The notes under the pieces: generated by a model
Database searches by the model: none
The model's input: the letters and a program-made list of their open reading frames with translations, nothing else
Told to the model about the DNA's origin: nothing
Translations under genes and position numbers: made by a program
In this document: positions 11,607 to 23,775 of the stretch, piece after piece
Layout: each line of letters begins with the position of its first letter
Position numbering within the stretch: the stretch's first letter is position 1
Assembly: GCA_950295325.1 (NCBI GenBank)
Contig: OX485807.1
Location: forward strand, 50,250,440 to 50,314,439
Origin: Polytrichum commune
Lineage: Eukaryota > Streptophyta > Polytrichopsida > Polytrichales > Polytrichaceae
Direction: 5' to 3'
Length of the DNA: 64,000 bases

Positions 11607-12869
11607 GGTGAGGATAGTGATAGACATGCTAGTCCACATTCTTGACTACGCCTTGTTATGATGACACATTTCCCATCCCATATGTATTATCTTTTTTCAG
11701 TTCCTCTTAATATTATTTGTTGAATTTCCATTCACCTTTTGCAAACCCCTGTCAACTTCTTATTCATCTTATGTTGGCGTTGAATTCCATTTTCTGAAAA
11801 TGTTTGGGCTCACGGCTGTACTCTTTGGTGGTTGAGTTGAAATGTTTCAAATTCGTGTGTTGGACCAGGAATGTTGTCGCGCACCTCTCCATGAGGAGTG
11901 CCCAAAACACCATGGGCACAAGGGGGACCCCGGAGTGACACCCGGGACTTGTGGCGCCGTTGGTGAGAGGGCCCAAGTGATCCTAGTGTGGGTTAGGGCC
12001 CCGGGCGTTGGGAACGCCTCCCACCCACGGAGACTAGGAGGCACAAGGGTAAGGCCATGAGCTATGCGTAGCTCATGGCGTGGTGATTCTAGAATGCTCA
12101 AGAACACCTCAATCGGAGGTGTGAGCTAGGAGTTATGGCCATTTGAGTGGAGCGCTGTCCCGGGACAGCGCCCTGGTTCAGCAGTGCCTGGGAGTGACTC
12201 CCGGGACTGCCAAGGTTCAAAGAGGCATAACGTCCTCATAACTTGCCCAAATGAGGCAAGTGAGCAGTCCATCAGCATCTACGTGAAACGTAGATGAAGA
12301 TGAAGTGGTTGGTTGCTAGCATCGGACATCATACAAGGAAGTTATGATGGTCTGAAGCTGCTAGAGGCTTCTTAGCTCAGCGGCTAAGGGAGAATGTCCA
12401 CTTGGCCCCAACTCTTGGTAGAGAGACAAGAGGTTGGTTGACGGTGGGGTAGGGGCCCCGTGTAAAGTCCTAGAGGCTTATATGGGTGAGGTGGTGTGGC
12501 CTCACCCACCCGAGGCCGAACGGCACGGCCTCCATGGGCTTTGGCCCATTGTGAGGCCATAGTTGCCTAGTATGGTTCGGGTTGTTGTAGTGTTGCTCCG
12601 GCAATGCGATGATCAACATAAGATGGGACTTTCATGGATGGAAGTCCACATCGAAGAAATGGGTTACCGATTAAGGGGTGAGTCCCGAAAGCAAAGTAGG
12701 AGGGTTGGTTCCCCTCCTTTGAATTATATGGTCCGGGGTAAGAGGAGCTAACCATTAGCATGGCGGTATGCGAAGGGTTAGCGCTCGTAACCTTTGCTAG
12801 AAAGGAAAATTGGCAAGATTGCTAAGGGGGCTAGCAAGGGTTGCGACAAATGTATAGTGTAGAGGGTTC
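11607..12869. other. No gene recognised; retroelement-like non-coding DNA
   Basis: GC-richer block with ACACCCGGGACTTGTGG, ACTCCCGGGACTGCC and similar CCCGGGA words, and text such as GAGTTATGGCCATTT. This is typical of plant LTR-element interiors. No sustained reading frame was found. A 20-bp perfect palindrome lies at 12152-12171. Confidence 0.4.
12152..12171. repeat. 20-bp perfect palindrome
   Basis: GCGCTGTCCCGGGACAGCGC is identical to its reverse complement. Confidence 0.85.
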
Positions 12870-13165
12870 GGCCACAAATTTTGTTTCGCTAAGTGGTTTC
12901 GGTTGGACAAGTTCGATCTCAAGTTAAGGGGTTGGATCTCAAGCTTAGGGGGTTGGAGGTTTGGGGTTCGGTTTAATCACAAAAGTTTTGGTTGGCTAAG
13001 TGGTTTCGGTTGGACAAGTTCAATCTCAAGTTAAGGGGTTGGATCTCAAGTTTAGGGTGTTGGGGGTTGGGGGTTGGGGGTTCAGTATATTTACAAAACA
13101 ATTGTTTGGCTAAGTTGTGTCGGTTGGACGGGTTGGATCTCAAGTTAAGGGGTTGGGGGTAGGCA
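12870..13165. repeat. Tandem repeat, about 100-bp units
   Basis: About three units contain GGCTAAGTGGTTTCGGTTGG, CAATCTCAAGTTAAGGGG and GGTTGGATCTCAAG. No conserved frame. Confidence 0.75.
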
Positions 13166-13558
13166 TTAGATTTTTGCATGTGGCATTATAGTCATCATCC
13201 CATAGATTGCATCCTGATCATAATATTTATTCTTAGCTATGATCCCCCAATCAAGCGGGGATTCACCTCATCAATATAGTGCAATCGGGACAAATATCAT
13301 CCCAATGATGGTCAAATCCCCCAAGCCCTTTTCACATTCATATACTTCCAAGCCTATGCGCTACATATCTAATGTTGGTGGGTGGCAAGTGTTTGTTGGG
13401 AAGCTCTCTTCGGCCATTGAAGAAGGTTGGATGTTGTATCTTGAAGGTTCGGCCCCTCCCCCCCCCCCCCCCTACATTTGCATGTTGTTTTTTATTTCAC
13501 AATGTGCCTACACTAAGGGCTGTGATCGGAAATGCTAGTTGGATCCTGTGGGTAGGCT

Positions 13559-13908
13559 AAGGTCTCGGATCCGAGACCTTAGAGAATTCGGCCATTGAAC
13601 CAGGTTGTGAAGTTTTTTGGGTGAAACCTGTGGGTGGGTAATTAAGGTCTCGGATCCGAGACCTTACCCGATTCGGCCACTGGACCAGGTTGTGAAGTAT
13701 TTTGGGTGAATCCTGTGGGTGGGTAAGGTCTCGGATCCGAGACCTTGGAGGATTCGGCTATTGGACCAGGTTGTGAAGTGTTTTGGGTGAGTCCTGTGGG
13801 TGGGTAAGGTCTCGGATCCGAGACCTTAGAGGATTCAGCCATTGGACCAGGTTGTGAATTTTTTTGGATGAATCCTGTTTGTAGGTAAGGTCTCGGATCC
13901 GAGACCTT
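13559..13908. repeat. Array of perfect palindromes, 81-bp spacing
   Basis: Five copies of a 22-bp perfect palindrome with core GGTCTCGGATCCGAGACC start at 13559, 13644, 13725, 13806 and 13887, so spacing is 85 then 81, 81, 81 bp. The linker is conserved (CATTGGACCAGGTTGTGAAG, TTTTGGGTGAATCCTGTGGG). This is a satellite whose every unit can form a hairpin. Confidence 0.9.
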
Positions 13909-13914
13909 AGAGGT

Positions 13915-16585
13915 TGAATGTGAGGGTTTTGAATGTAGGTGTTTAATACTTGAAATCTGCTATTGTGAGGGTAGGTTCTTTATACTTGACATCTGGTATT
14001 GTGAGGGTAGGTGCTTTATACTTGAAATCTTGTATTGTGAGGGTTTAGGCCAGAATTAGGACTTGTGAGGTTGAATGTTTGTGTTTCAATGTGAGTGCTT
14101 TATATTTGAAATCAGGTTTTGTGAGGGTATGTGCTTAATACTTGAATTCTGGTATTGTGAGGGTTTAGGCCAGAATTAGGACTTGTGAGGTTGAATGTTT
14201 GTTTTTCAATGTGAGTGCTTTATACTTGAAATCTGGATTTGTGAGGGTAGGTGCTTAATACTTGGATTCTGGTATTGTAAGGGTTTAGGCCATAATTTAG
14301 ACTTGTGAGGTTGAATGTTTGTGTTTCAATGTCAGTGCTTTATACTTGAAATCAGGTTTTGTGAGGGTAGGTGCTTAATACTTGAATTCTGGTATTGTGA
14401 GGGTTTAGGCCAGAATTAGGACTTGTGAGTTTGAATGTTTGTTTTTCAATGTGAGTGCTCTATACTTGAAATCTGGCATTGTGAGGGTAGGTGCTTTATA
14501 CTTGAATTCTGGTAGTGTGAGGGTTTAGGCCAGAATTTAGACTTGTGAGTTTGAATGTTTGTTTTTCAATGTGAGTGCTCTATACTTGAAATCTGGCATT
14601 GTGAGGGTAGGTGCTTTATACTTGAATTCTGGTATTGTGAGGGTTTAGGCCAGAATTAGGACTTGTGAGGTTGAATGTTAGTGTTTCAATGTGAGTGCTT
14701 TATACTTGACATCTGGTATTGTGAGGGTTTAGGCCAGAATTTAGACTTGTGAGTTTGAATGTTTGTTTTTCAATGTGAGTGCTCTATACTTGAAATCTGG
14801 TATTGTGAGGGTAGGTGCTTTATACTTGAAATCTGGATTTGTGAGGGTAGGTGCTTTATTCTTGAATTCTAATATTGTAAGGGTTTAGGCCAGAATTTAA
14901 ACTTGTGAGGTTTAATGTTTGTGTTTCAATGTGAGTGCTTTATACTTGAAATCTGGTATTGTGAGGGTAGGTTCCTTATACTTGAAATCTGGATTTGTGA
15001 GGGTAGGTGCTTTAAACTTGAATTTTGGTATGTATGTTTAGGCCAGAATTTAAACTTGTGAGGTTGAATGTTTGTTTTTCAATGTGAGTGCTTTATACTT
15101 GAAATCTGGTATTGTGAGGGTAGGTTCCTTATACTTGAAATCTGGATTTGTGAGGGTGGGTGCTTTAAACTTGGATTCTGGTATGTATGTTTAGGCCAGA
15201 ATTAGGACTTGTGAGGTTGAATGTTTGTTTTTCAATGTGAGTGCTTTACACTTGAAATCTGGTATTGTGAGGGTAGGTTTTTTATACTTGAAATCTGGAT
15301 TTGTGAGGGTAGGTGCTTTATACTTGAATTCTGGTATGTATGTTTAGGCCAGAATTTAGACTTGTGAGGTTGAATGTTAGTGTTTCAATGTGAGTGCTTT
15401 ATACTTGAAATCTGGTATTGTGAGGGTAGGTTCTTTATACTTGAAATCTGGATTTGTGAGTGTAGGTGCTTTATACTTGAATTCTGGTATGTATGTTTAG
15501 GCGAGAATTTAGACTTGTGAGGTTGAATGTTTGTTTTTCAATGTGAGTGCTTTATACTTGAAATCTGGTATTGTGAGGGTAGGTTCTTTATACTTGAAAT
15601 CTGGATTTGTGAGTGTAGGTGCTTTATACTTGAATTCTGGTATGTATGTTTAGGCGAGAATTTAGACTTGTGAGGTTGAATGTTTGTTTTTCAATGTGAG
15701 TGCTTTATACTTGAAATCTGGTATTGTGAGGGTAGGTGCTTTATACTTGAAATCTGGATTTGTGAGGGTAGGTGCTTTATACTTGAATTCTGGTATGTAT
15801 GTTTAGGCGAGAATTTAGACTTGTGAGGTTGAATGTTTGTTTTTCAATGTGAGTGCTTTATACTTGAAATCTGGTATTGTGAGGGTAGGTTCTTTATACT
15901 TGAAATCTGGATTTGTGAGGGTAGGTGCTTTATACTTGAATTCTGGTATGTATGTTTAGGCCAGAATTAGGACTTGTGAGGTTGAATGTTTGTTTTTCAA
16001 TGTGAGTGCTTTACACTTGAAATCTGGTATTGTGAGGGTAGGTTTTTTATACTTGAAATCTGGATTTGTGAGGGTAGGTGCTTTATACTTGAATTCTGGT
16101 ATGTATGTTTAGGCCAGAATTTAGACTTGTGAGGTTGAATGTTAGTGTTTCAATGTGAGTGCTTTATACTTGAAATCTGGTATTGTGAGGGTAGGTGCTT
16201 TATACTTGAAATCTGGATTTGTGAGGGTAGGTGCTTTATACTTGAATTCTGGTATGTATGTTTAGGCGAGAATTTAGACTTGTGAGGTTGAATGTTTGTT
16301 TTTCAATGTGAGTGCTTTATACTTGAAATCTGGTATTGTGAGGGTAGGTTCTTTATACTTGAAATCTGGATTTGTGAGTGTAGGTGCTTTATACTTGAAT
16401 TCTGGTATGTATGTTTAGGCGAGAATTTAGACTTGTGAGGTTGAATGTTTGTTTTTCAATGTGAGTGCTTTATACTTGAAATCTGGTATTGTGAGGGTAG
16501 GTGCTTTATACTTGAATTCTGGTATGTATGTTTAGGCCAGAATTAGGACTTGTGAGGTTGAATGTTTGTGTTTTCAATGTGGGTT
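13915..16585. repeat. Higher-order satellite, 120-bp then 153-bp units
   Basis: Unit text: GGGTTTAGGCCAGAATT ... GACTTGTGAGGTTGAATG ... CTTTATACTTGAAATCTGG. The period is exactly 120 bp from 14041 to 14641. It changes to 153 bp (GTATGTTT at 15491, 15644, 15797) by adding one about 33-bp subrepeat (GTAGGTTCTTTATACTTGAAA). No gene is present. Confidence 0.9.
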
Positions 16586-16594
16586 TATGATATG

Positions 16595-16905
16595 AATGAC
16601 CAATAAAATATTTTGTTTATGGTATTTTGATTTCAATTTGGTGACGTCAGCCCTAATTTAATATGATACATTAGAAACATATACTATAAGATGTTTGATA
16701 ACAAATGCAATCTTGCACGCCTATAGGATCCGTTGGTTTCTTGAACAATTATGGGTTATTATGTCCACGGGAATGGGGTACCTTTCCAAATATAGAATTT
16801 AAACTATCTCTAATTCCACGGAAATAGGCACTGCTTCTCCTAAAATTACCCAACAAAATCTAAATTTTCCGCTCTCCACTCTCCGCTCTACGCTCACATA
16901 GCTAA
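16595..16905. repeat. Conserved post-satellite flank, copy 2
   Basis: AATAAAATATTTTGT at about 16600 and CCACGGGAATGGGGT through CGCTCTACGCTCACATA at 16755-16900 match 5510-5695. Copy 2 has extra sequence (16620-16740) between the two blocks. Confidence 0.8.
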
Positions 16906-18088
16906 ATCCCCCCAGCTCAACTTAAGACTAGGATAACTTATGCCTAAATCTCATTTATAATCCAAAGTTAATCCTATCTTAAACTTACTCTTAATGACCC
17001 TAACTTCTCAAATTCCCCTCTAATCAACTGATCATAAGTGATTTCTCATCACTTCAGTTGATTGAGATTCTCTCTTAAATTACATTCTTCCCAATTGTAC
17101 AACTAACAGCCTACACTCAAAATCCAACTATAATCTCATGTGGCTGAACTATAATCCTCTTCTCTCTGTATTACCTCCCACAGGTTTCAACAATAATCAT
17201 TTCCTTTTATGTGCTGGCCTTTGGCCTTACACCTTCCTTTTAGTGCCTATCCCAGGCCTCAACTATATTCAGTGGGTTCTCTCACAATCTGATACTTGGC
17301 CTTACGGCTTCTTACAGCCTATAGTGAATCTCAACTATAGTCCAGAGTTACACTACAATCAGCCTAATGCTCGACTGGCCCGATTTCTCCCTCTCACAGG
17401 TAATCGAAGGGTCACTCAACAAGGCTGCCTATTTCCTCAGTCAATAGTTCGACTTTCCTTCACTCTCAATCGCTCAGGACTCTACTCCTCAACGATACCA
17501 GCCCATAGTTGCACTCTGATGCACCCCGTGGGTCGTTCCCTTGCAAATTAGCTCAAGAAGACTCACGGTGAAACATCACGTAAATTTATATTCGCTTGAG
17601 AACTACCGTGCCTCATTAATATGTTCGGTCTCGAATTAATAATCCCTCTCTTCTCCTTATGATATGAATATAATTATTGGAATGGACACAATCTCATTAT
17701 CTTAATTCTTACTCTCAATGTAAGGCATCATTGATAATAAGAACCATTAGATTTTAAGAAAGCTTCAAGAGGTGTAACAATATCCTTGATAATAATATAT
17801 TTTTCAATAAGTTATATAAATCCTTAAGGTTCGTAGTTCATAAACATCAATCATACAAATGATAGTAAACTTGTAATGATGAAGAAGATCCAATATTCTT
17901 GAGTCTTCCTTTTTAAGCTCAAGTGCTACTACTTATGATATTGTAACTTGACATGTATGCATATAGTAGTTATAATTTCATGAATACATCATTGATTGTT
18001 TTGCAATGTCACGTTTAACTTCAAAGTGTTTTAATGACAAGAATAATTATAACTCTCTTGAGGTTTATTCAAGAGTAAGAACTTCTCT
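16906..18088. other. No gene recognised
   Basis: AT-rich. The stretch 17138-17551 is open for 137 codons, but its composition (repeated GGCCTTAC..., TCAACTATA words) looks like repeat text, and no homologous family is recognised. Confidence 0.35.
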
Positions 18089-18100
18089 TTGATTGTTGAT

Positions 18101-18560
18101 GACATCCAACAACTCACAAAGTATCTTAAGAGAAGAAGCACTTTTACTACAAAGTGTTTCTTGATGACGAGAAGATTAGAACATCATTCTTACATTACTC
18201 TCTTGTGTGTTTGTTCAAGAGAGAGAATTCTTTCAACTTATAATGACATCCAACAACTCACAAAGAATCTTAAGAGAAGAAGCACTTTTACTACAAAGTG
18301 TTTCTTGATGACGAGAAGATTAGTACATCATTCTTACATTACTCTCTTGAGTGTTTGTTCAAGAAAGACAACTCTTTCAACTTATAATGACATCCAACAA
18401 CTCACAAAGAATCTTAAGAGAAGAAGCACTTTTACTACAAAGTGTTTCTTGACGACGAGAAGATTAGTACATCATTCTTACATTACTCTCTTGAGTGTTT
18501 GTTCAAGAGAGACAACTCTTTCAACTTATAATGACATCCAACAACTCACAAAGAATCTCG
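18101..18560 (+). repeat. 144-bp tandem repeat with open 48-codon frame
   Basis: GACATCCAACAACTCACAAA starts at 18101, 18245, 18389 and 18533, so the period is exactly 144 bp. Because 144 is divisible by three, one frame stays open through all units (DIQQLTKNLKRRSTFTTKCF...). I regard it as a minisatellite rather than a gene, since there is no start context or splice structure. Confidence 0.75.
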
Positions 18561-18564
18561 AAAG

Positions 18565-20184
18565 AGAAAGAAGTTCTAATTTATGTCTTCATCATTCTTG
18601 TTAATCACAAAATAAGTTCGATACTCAAACATATGTTATATAATATAATATGCATAATACTTGTAAGTCAATTATGTAGTTTATGATAATAAGTTCCTCC
18701 TCTTTTGAAGGAGTTTGTAATCGTTAAGTTTCACTTAAATTATCCATAACATGCATATAATTCTTCAAACATACAATCACATGTATATTTATAATTCCCT
18801 TTTGAGGAGTTCAATGATAAGTTCCACTTTAGAGAGTCAATCGTAATTCCGACGTTCAAGTCAAATTGTCGTTACTACTCACAACAACTACTCTCAAAGT
18901 TCCATTGATACTCCAACTCTTCTTGAGCACTTTGTTCTCACCCTCGCACTAATACTTTGAGTTCTTTCTCAAAGCACCTATTCTTCTCTCGTTCAATAAT
19001 CTCTTGAGTCACAAGTACCAATTGACAACTCATAGTTCGACTTGAGAAAGAGAGAGAGAAAGGTCACACGCATTTGTGGAAAATATATTGTATTGCAAAA
19101 GAGCTCCGAGAGGAGAGATACAAAGAAACTCAAGTGTTTTTGACACTCAAATTTGTGATAACTTCGTTGTGTAGAAAATGAGGTATAAGTCTCCTAATTT
19201 GCTTTCCTTATATAGTCTTTTCTTCCTAACCCAAGATCTACATTTAAAGTGGTTGTTAACTCCTCTTCTTCTTAGATAACTACCTATCTTCGTCATATGT
19301 AGATGATATCTAACCTAAACGGTTATAACCGTTTTTCTATTTGAATGTTCAAGTCTCTAAGATTCTACTACATCCTTGTCGTGGCTACATTGTAATTCCT
19401 TTTGAGAATTCAACCAAATCTTCACATTTGCTTGATTCCAATGATTTGTATTTAAACATACTAGTAGAATCTATCCTTGTCGTGTATGCTCATAATGCAT
19501 CTTCATAATGTTTTTGTATCATAAGAATCTAAAATTCTTACATAATACATAATCATGCTTTTTCAAAATTCCATAATCATGTTCTTTGGAAAGACATTTA
19601 TTCTCAAAATCCTATAATCTAATATATCTTTGTAATTCTCTTAATTACCCTTAATATACCCCTAATACATCCTTAAATATACTCCTAATTTATCCCTAAC
19701 TATACCCCTAATAATTCCCTTTAAAGTCCCTTTGATAAGATACTAGGGAATCCTTTGTAAGCCGCTGGCGCCTATTGCCGTGGGTAAGGGGGCCCTTAAC
19801 CGCGCGTCTTCCTTGTGATACCGCGGTTGGGGACCCTATAACCGTGGTCGTGCCCCTATCGCCATGGCCGAGAGCTCTTCGGCATTCTCCTTCGGCATTC
19901 TTCCTCTTCTTCTCTGGAGTTATTCTTGATGTCGTTACACACTCTAACTTGCCTCTTTCTCTCTTACAATGTTGTTGCTTAACACACTCGCTTCACTCCC
20001 AGGTGGTGATTTTCTCACTTCCTTCATTTAGGTTTCACCTTCTTCGGCCAAGGATGTCACATACATTCCTCACTCTATCTGGCACTCTATTCAAAGTTCG
20101 CCTCACTTTCCTACTTTGTTTCAGTCAACTATACTTGCAATCTCCCTTTAGACGATTGTGTCTTCCACAATAGCCAACGGTTTC
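18565..20184. other. Probable LTR-type promoter region (minus) and unique DNA
   Basis: No coding gene found. The minus strand around 19000-19215 reads like the U3/R of a plant LTR: a TATA box (GACTATATAA at 19208-19217), then a CTCTCC/TCTC-rich leader. GC-rich text with CCGCGG and CCGTGG words lies at 19760-19870. Confidence 0.35.
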
Positions 20185-20883
20185 TGTGAGCCCAAAAGGG
20201 TGCCCACATTTAGTCTTAGACCCTTGAAACGTTAGTTGATGCACTTTGAAGTAGCATGTTACTTTACAAAAATATAAAAAGAGTGAAATGTTAGTCTTAG
20301 AAGTACCATGTTGTAAGAGGCTAGGATGTGAGTTGTTATTGTGTTTTTACCTTCGGAAGGATTTGAGTGAATGAGGATAGGTAAGGAGAACTTGGATTGA
20401 GTAGTTAGTGAGTAGGCTAGTACAAATGGATGGAGACAACCAAAGTGACTCAAGAGGCAAGTGCATTCGAATTGGGATGAATGGAGGATCACATGGAGCG
20501 CACAAGTGGACCACCTCATCATGGCCACTTAATGGGGAAGGCCCAAGGAAGAATGCAAGGTGGAGGATAAGCAAATTCTCACAGCACCAATCAAATCACG
20601 AGTTAAGCATCGTGGTTCGAATTAAGTGGTGAGCGACGATTTGGGAAAGTAAGGGGAGAAAGTTATGGCGGCGGAAAGCGAAGGAGGCTAAGTTTGGGTT
20701 GAAGCATCCCAAGTTTGGTAAAGTGTGGTAGGTAGAAAGCCAAGGCTAGTTAAATGTTCGAATTAGGATCCTTGTTGATCATTTGAGGGAGGAAGGCTTA
20801 GAAGATAGGATTGGCGCCTACTAAGTAGGAGGAAATCTCAAGGGCTTATCGTGAGCCTTGAGGGTGCTCACCCCCTCAAGCTT

Positions 20884-20893
20884 ACTATATAAT
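20884..20893 (+). promoter_or_regulatory. TATA box of solo LTR
   Basis: ACTATATAAT, conserved in the inverted LTR copy near 3945. Confidence 0.5.
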
Positions 20894-21410
20894 CCCTCAT
20901 TCTTCCCTCACTCATCCTCTCTTTCCTTTGTGCTCCAAGGCACCCCACGAGTTATAAGTGTGGGTGTGGGAAGCCATATTGGAGCACATGTGTGTGCTTA
21001 GTTTTTAGTTTGAGAGCCAAGGCTTGTTAGCCTTGAAGAGGGCTTGACCTCTTGGTAGAATTAGTGTTGACGTGAAGGATTTTAAAGTTAATTCATGATT
21101 CCAATTTGTGGTACTTTAAGTTCATGTTTTGAATACACGTGGTTGCAAGTTCCATGTTTAAGAGTTGAGCACTTGATGTTGTGATGAGTGCAAAAATATA
21201 CTTGTGTGGATTAGTTAGTCTTAGTGAAGTTAGGAAATTCTCTCTCCCCCTCTCCTCTCTAGGATTTTAGGATTTTAGGATTAGAGAAGAATTGTGTGAT
21301 TAGAAAGGGGTTGTTAGTAGAATTAGGGAAATTAGGTAGGAAGATTAGTTAAGGGCTTGAATAATTAGTGAGGTAGTTGGGGATTACAACTACAAAGTTG
21401 TGGGTTCATG

Positions 21411-21870
21411 AAGGAGCTGGGTTTATGAAGGAGCTGGGTTTGTTTAGTTAGAAAGTAAAGAGCTGGGTTTATGAAGGACCTGGGTTTGTTTAGTTAGAAG
21501 CTAAGGAGCTGGGTTTATGAAGGAGCTGGGTTTGTTTAGTTAGAAGCTAAGGAGCTGGGTTCATGAAGGAGCTGGGTTTATGAAGGAGCTGGGTTTGTTT
21601 AGTTAGAAGCTAAGAAGCTGGGTTCATGAAGGAGCTGGGTTTATGAAGGAGCTGGGTTTGTTTAGTTAGAAAGTAAAGAGCTGGGTTTATGAAGGACCTG
21701 GGTTTGTTTAGTTAGAAGCTAAGGAGCTGGGTTCATGAAGGAGCTGGGTTTATGAAGGAGCTGGGTTTGTTTAGTTAGAAGCTAAGAAGCTGGGTTTATG
21801 AAGGAGCTGGGTTTATGAAGGAGCTAGGTTTATGTAATTAGAAAGTAAAAAGATGGGTTCATGAAGGAGC
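21411..21870 (+). repeat. Minisatellite inside LTR
   Basis: Many copies of GAGCTGGGTTTATGAAG (17 bp) alternate with GAGCTGGGTTTGTTTAGTT plus AGAAGCTAAG, giving a higher-order unit. This expansion is absent from the related LTR at 3618-4293. Confidence 0.85.
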
Positions 21871-22871
21871 TTAGTAGATAGCCTACCTAATTAGCTCATA
21901 GACAAGTAGTTAGTTACATTATGCTAGTTAGTGTTATGTGTGGCTTTCACAAGTAAATGTATTTGAGATTGACTATAGAGAATAGTGTTTTTTTTAACAC
22001 TTGCATCCTCTCTTTAAAAATAAACCACGTGCACAACTTAATGGAGAATGTGGAGCACTCTCGCGATGGCAAGACAAAGGAAGCAAAGACCAAAGTTAAA
22101 TCCAAGACCACTTGAAGGGTGAACCTTGCACTATGGACTCATCCAAGTCCAAATCCAATACCGCGGAGGAATGTGAGCCCAAACCCACTACTCGGACTAC
22201 GGACGCTTAAGGGTGGGGGGTTTGGCCTCACAGTTTCACAATTCGTTCACCCATTTCTATCGTGACTCACACTCTGCTTCTCATGCTTTCTTCCTTTCTC
22301 AACTACTGAATTACAATAAGGGCTTATTACTCAGATAATTGTTCACACAATGTTCCATTCCCTTCAATTGTAATCTCACTCTGGAATTCGCTCGCTCATC
22401 TCTCGTACACTCCTAATTCTTCCTCGCTCAATTTGCCCTTCGCAATTTTTTTTTTCTTAGTTCCAATGACACTCATCTTCTCACCAATCAATCAATTTGA
22501 TGCTCATTTTACTTCATCCCTATCAACTCTCACAAACTTGCTCTCGTAATCAATGTTCACACAATTCCTCTTACACTACTATCTTATTCACCAACTCTCA
22601 TAGCAATGAACAACAATATTTTTACACTCACATTCCAGTCATCCAAACAGAAAATAGTCTGACCTCTCACTCGGCCATTCAACATATCTCAATTCAATTA
22701 AGAATATTCTTTCACAGTAATCAGTAACCCGCAATCACTGCGGTGTTTACTCCAGGAAATAGATGAACTGTAGACCTCGCCCGAATGCGGTGTTGAGGGA
22801 GACAAGACTATTAGTTAAACAATGTGCTCAAAACTATCTGAGTAATGTCTAGTTTCCCCCTCCTTGCCAGC

Positions 22872-23770
22872 TGCGAGGCCAAACCACCCACCCTTATGCG
22901 TCCTAGTCCGGGTGAGGGCATGGGGATCACATTCATGTTCACATAACTCCCTCTTCCCAACGCCATTAAAATCCATCACAATTCACGTCAACTTTGGCAC
23001 ACCAATTTATTCCATGACATGAGTACAAGCGTTGAAAAACGCTCTTCTCTATTGTCACCCCCTAATCCCCCATCTAATTCCTCGTGATCCCCTCACTTAC
23101 TAATAACTAATTGTCTCAATCACTATTCCTTAATAAACCTAATTAACTAAACTATAAGGTGCAATAGTGTAAACACTAATGGCCCCTCTTCATTATTCGA
23201 CCTCCGAAAGTGCTAGTCCAACTGCTACATAATCCTCTTAGCTGCCGAACATTCCAGCTGCCCAGTTGCTACATAATCCTCCCAGCTGCCGAACTATCGA
23301 GCTGCCCAGCTGCTACATAATCCTCCCAGCTGTTGAACTATCCAGCTGCCGAGCTGTGGAGAGAGAGGGAGAGAGAGGGAGAGAGGGAGAGAGAGGGAGA
23401 GAGGGAGAGAGGGAGGAGAGAGGGCACTCCAAAACCACACACCCCTTAGCCCCTTTCCAACTAAAAATAAACCCAAGCCTATCCACTAAACCCTCAACCC
23501 CTAAACCAACACGGGAAGGCCTCAATTCAAGCAATTAAACCCCAAGGCCCTTCCCCTTGCTTCATCAAACACCACTCACTTAACCAAAACACCCCCTAAT
23601 GCCACTAAGCTTCTAATTAACCACACAAAATAAGCCTAAGGCCTAAAACATAACTCCACACCAAGCCTCACTCTTTTTAATACTTTTAGTTGTTTCAATA
23701 ACGACTTCAAATGCAATTCTAAGTAAATCCTAAACATAAAACAAATATGAGCAACCATTTTGGGCTCATA
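22872..23770 (-). mobile_element. LTR-type element, minus strand, 5-bp target duplication
   Basis: On the minus strand it starts TATGAGCCCAAAA (a mutated TGTGAGCCCAAA) and ends GGTGGTTTGGCCTCGCA. It is flanked by a perfect direct repeat CCAGC (22867-22871 and 23771-23775). It belongs to the same family as 20185-22232 but has a different interior, with a pentameric CAGCTGCC / CTACATAATCC minisatellite (23215-23355) and a GA-rich run. Confidence 0.7.
23357..23425. repeat. GA-rich simple repeat
   Basis: (GAGAGAGGGAGA)n-type purine tract of about 68 bp. Confidence 0.9.
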
Positions 23771-23775
23771 CCAGC

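Larger units (their letters stand above)
20185..22232 (+). mobile_element. Solo-LTR-like element with 5-bp target duplication
   Basis: It starts TGTGAGCCCAAA and ends GGTTTGGCCTCACA (TG...CA). It is flanked by a perfect direct repeat GTTTC (20180-20184 and 22233-22237). A TATA box lies at 20884-20893, followed by CCCTCATTCTTCCCTCACTC. The stretch 20720-21070 matches the inverted LTR at 3740-4140. No coding potential. The length of 2048 bp is partly due to an internal minisatellite. Most likely a solo LTR of the same family. Confidence 0.75.

Noticed and set aside
12365-12415. tRNA-like text CTTAGCTCAGCGGCTAAGG
   Set aside because: Only an A-box-like word and a small stem. No B box, anticodon arm or acceptor pairing can be built.
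13559-16585. CRISPR-like repeat array
   Set aside because: Units are 81-153 bp satellite monomers without unique spacers, in a plant genome.
23266-23538. Open frames on both strands through the GA-rich tract
   Set aside because: They exist because the purine repeat has no stops. Low-complexity residues only.
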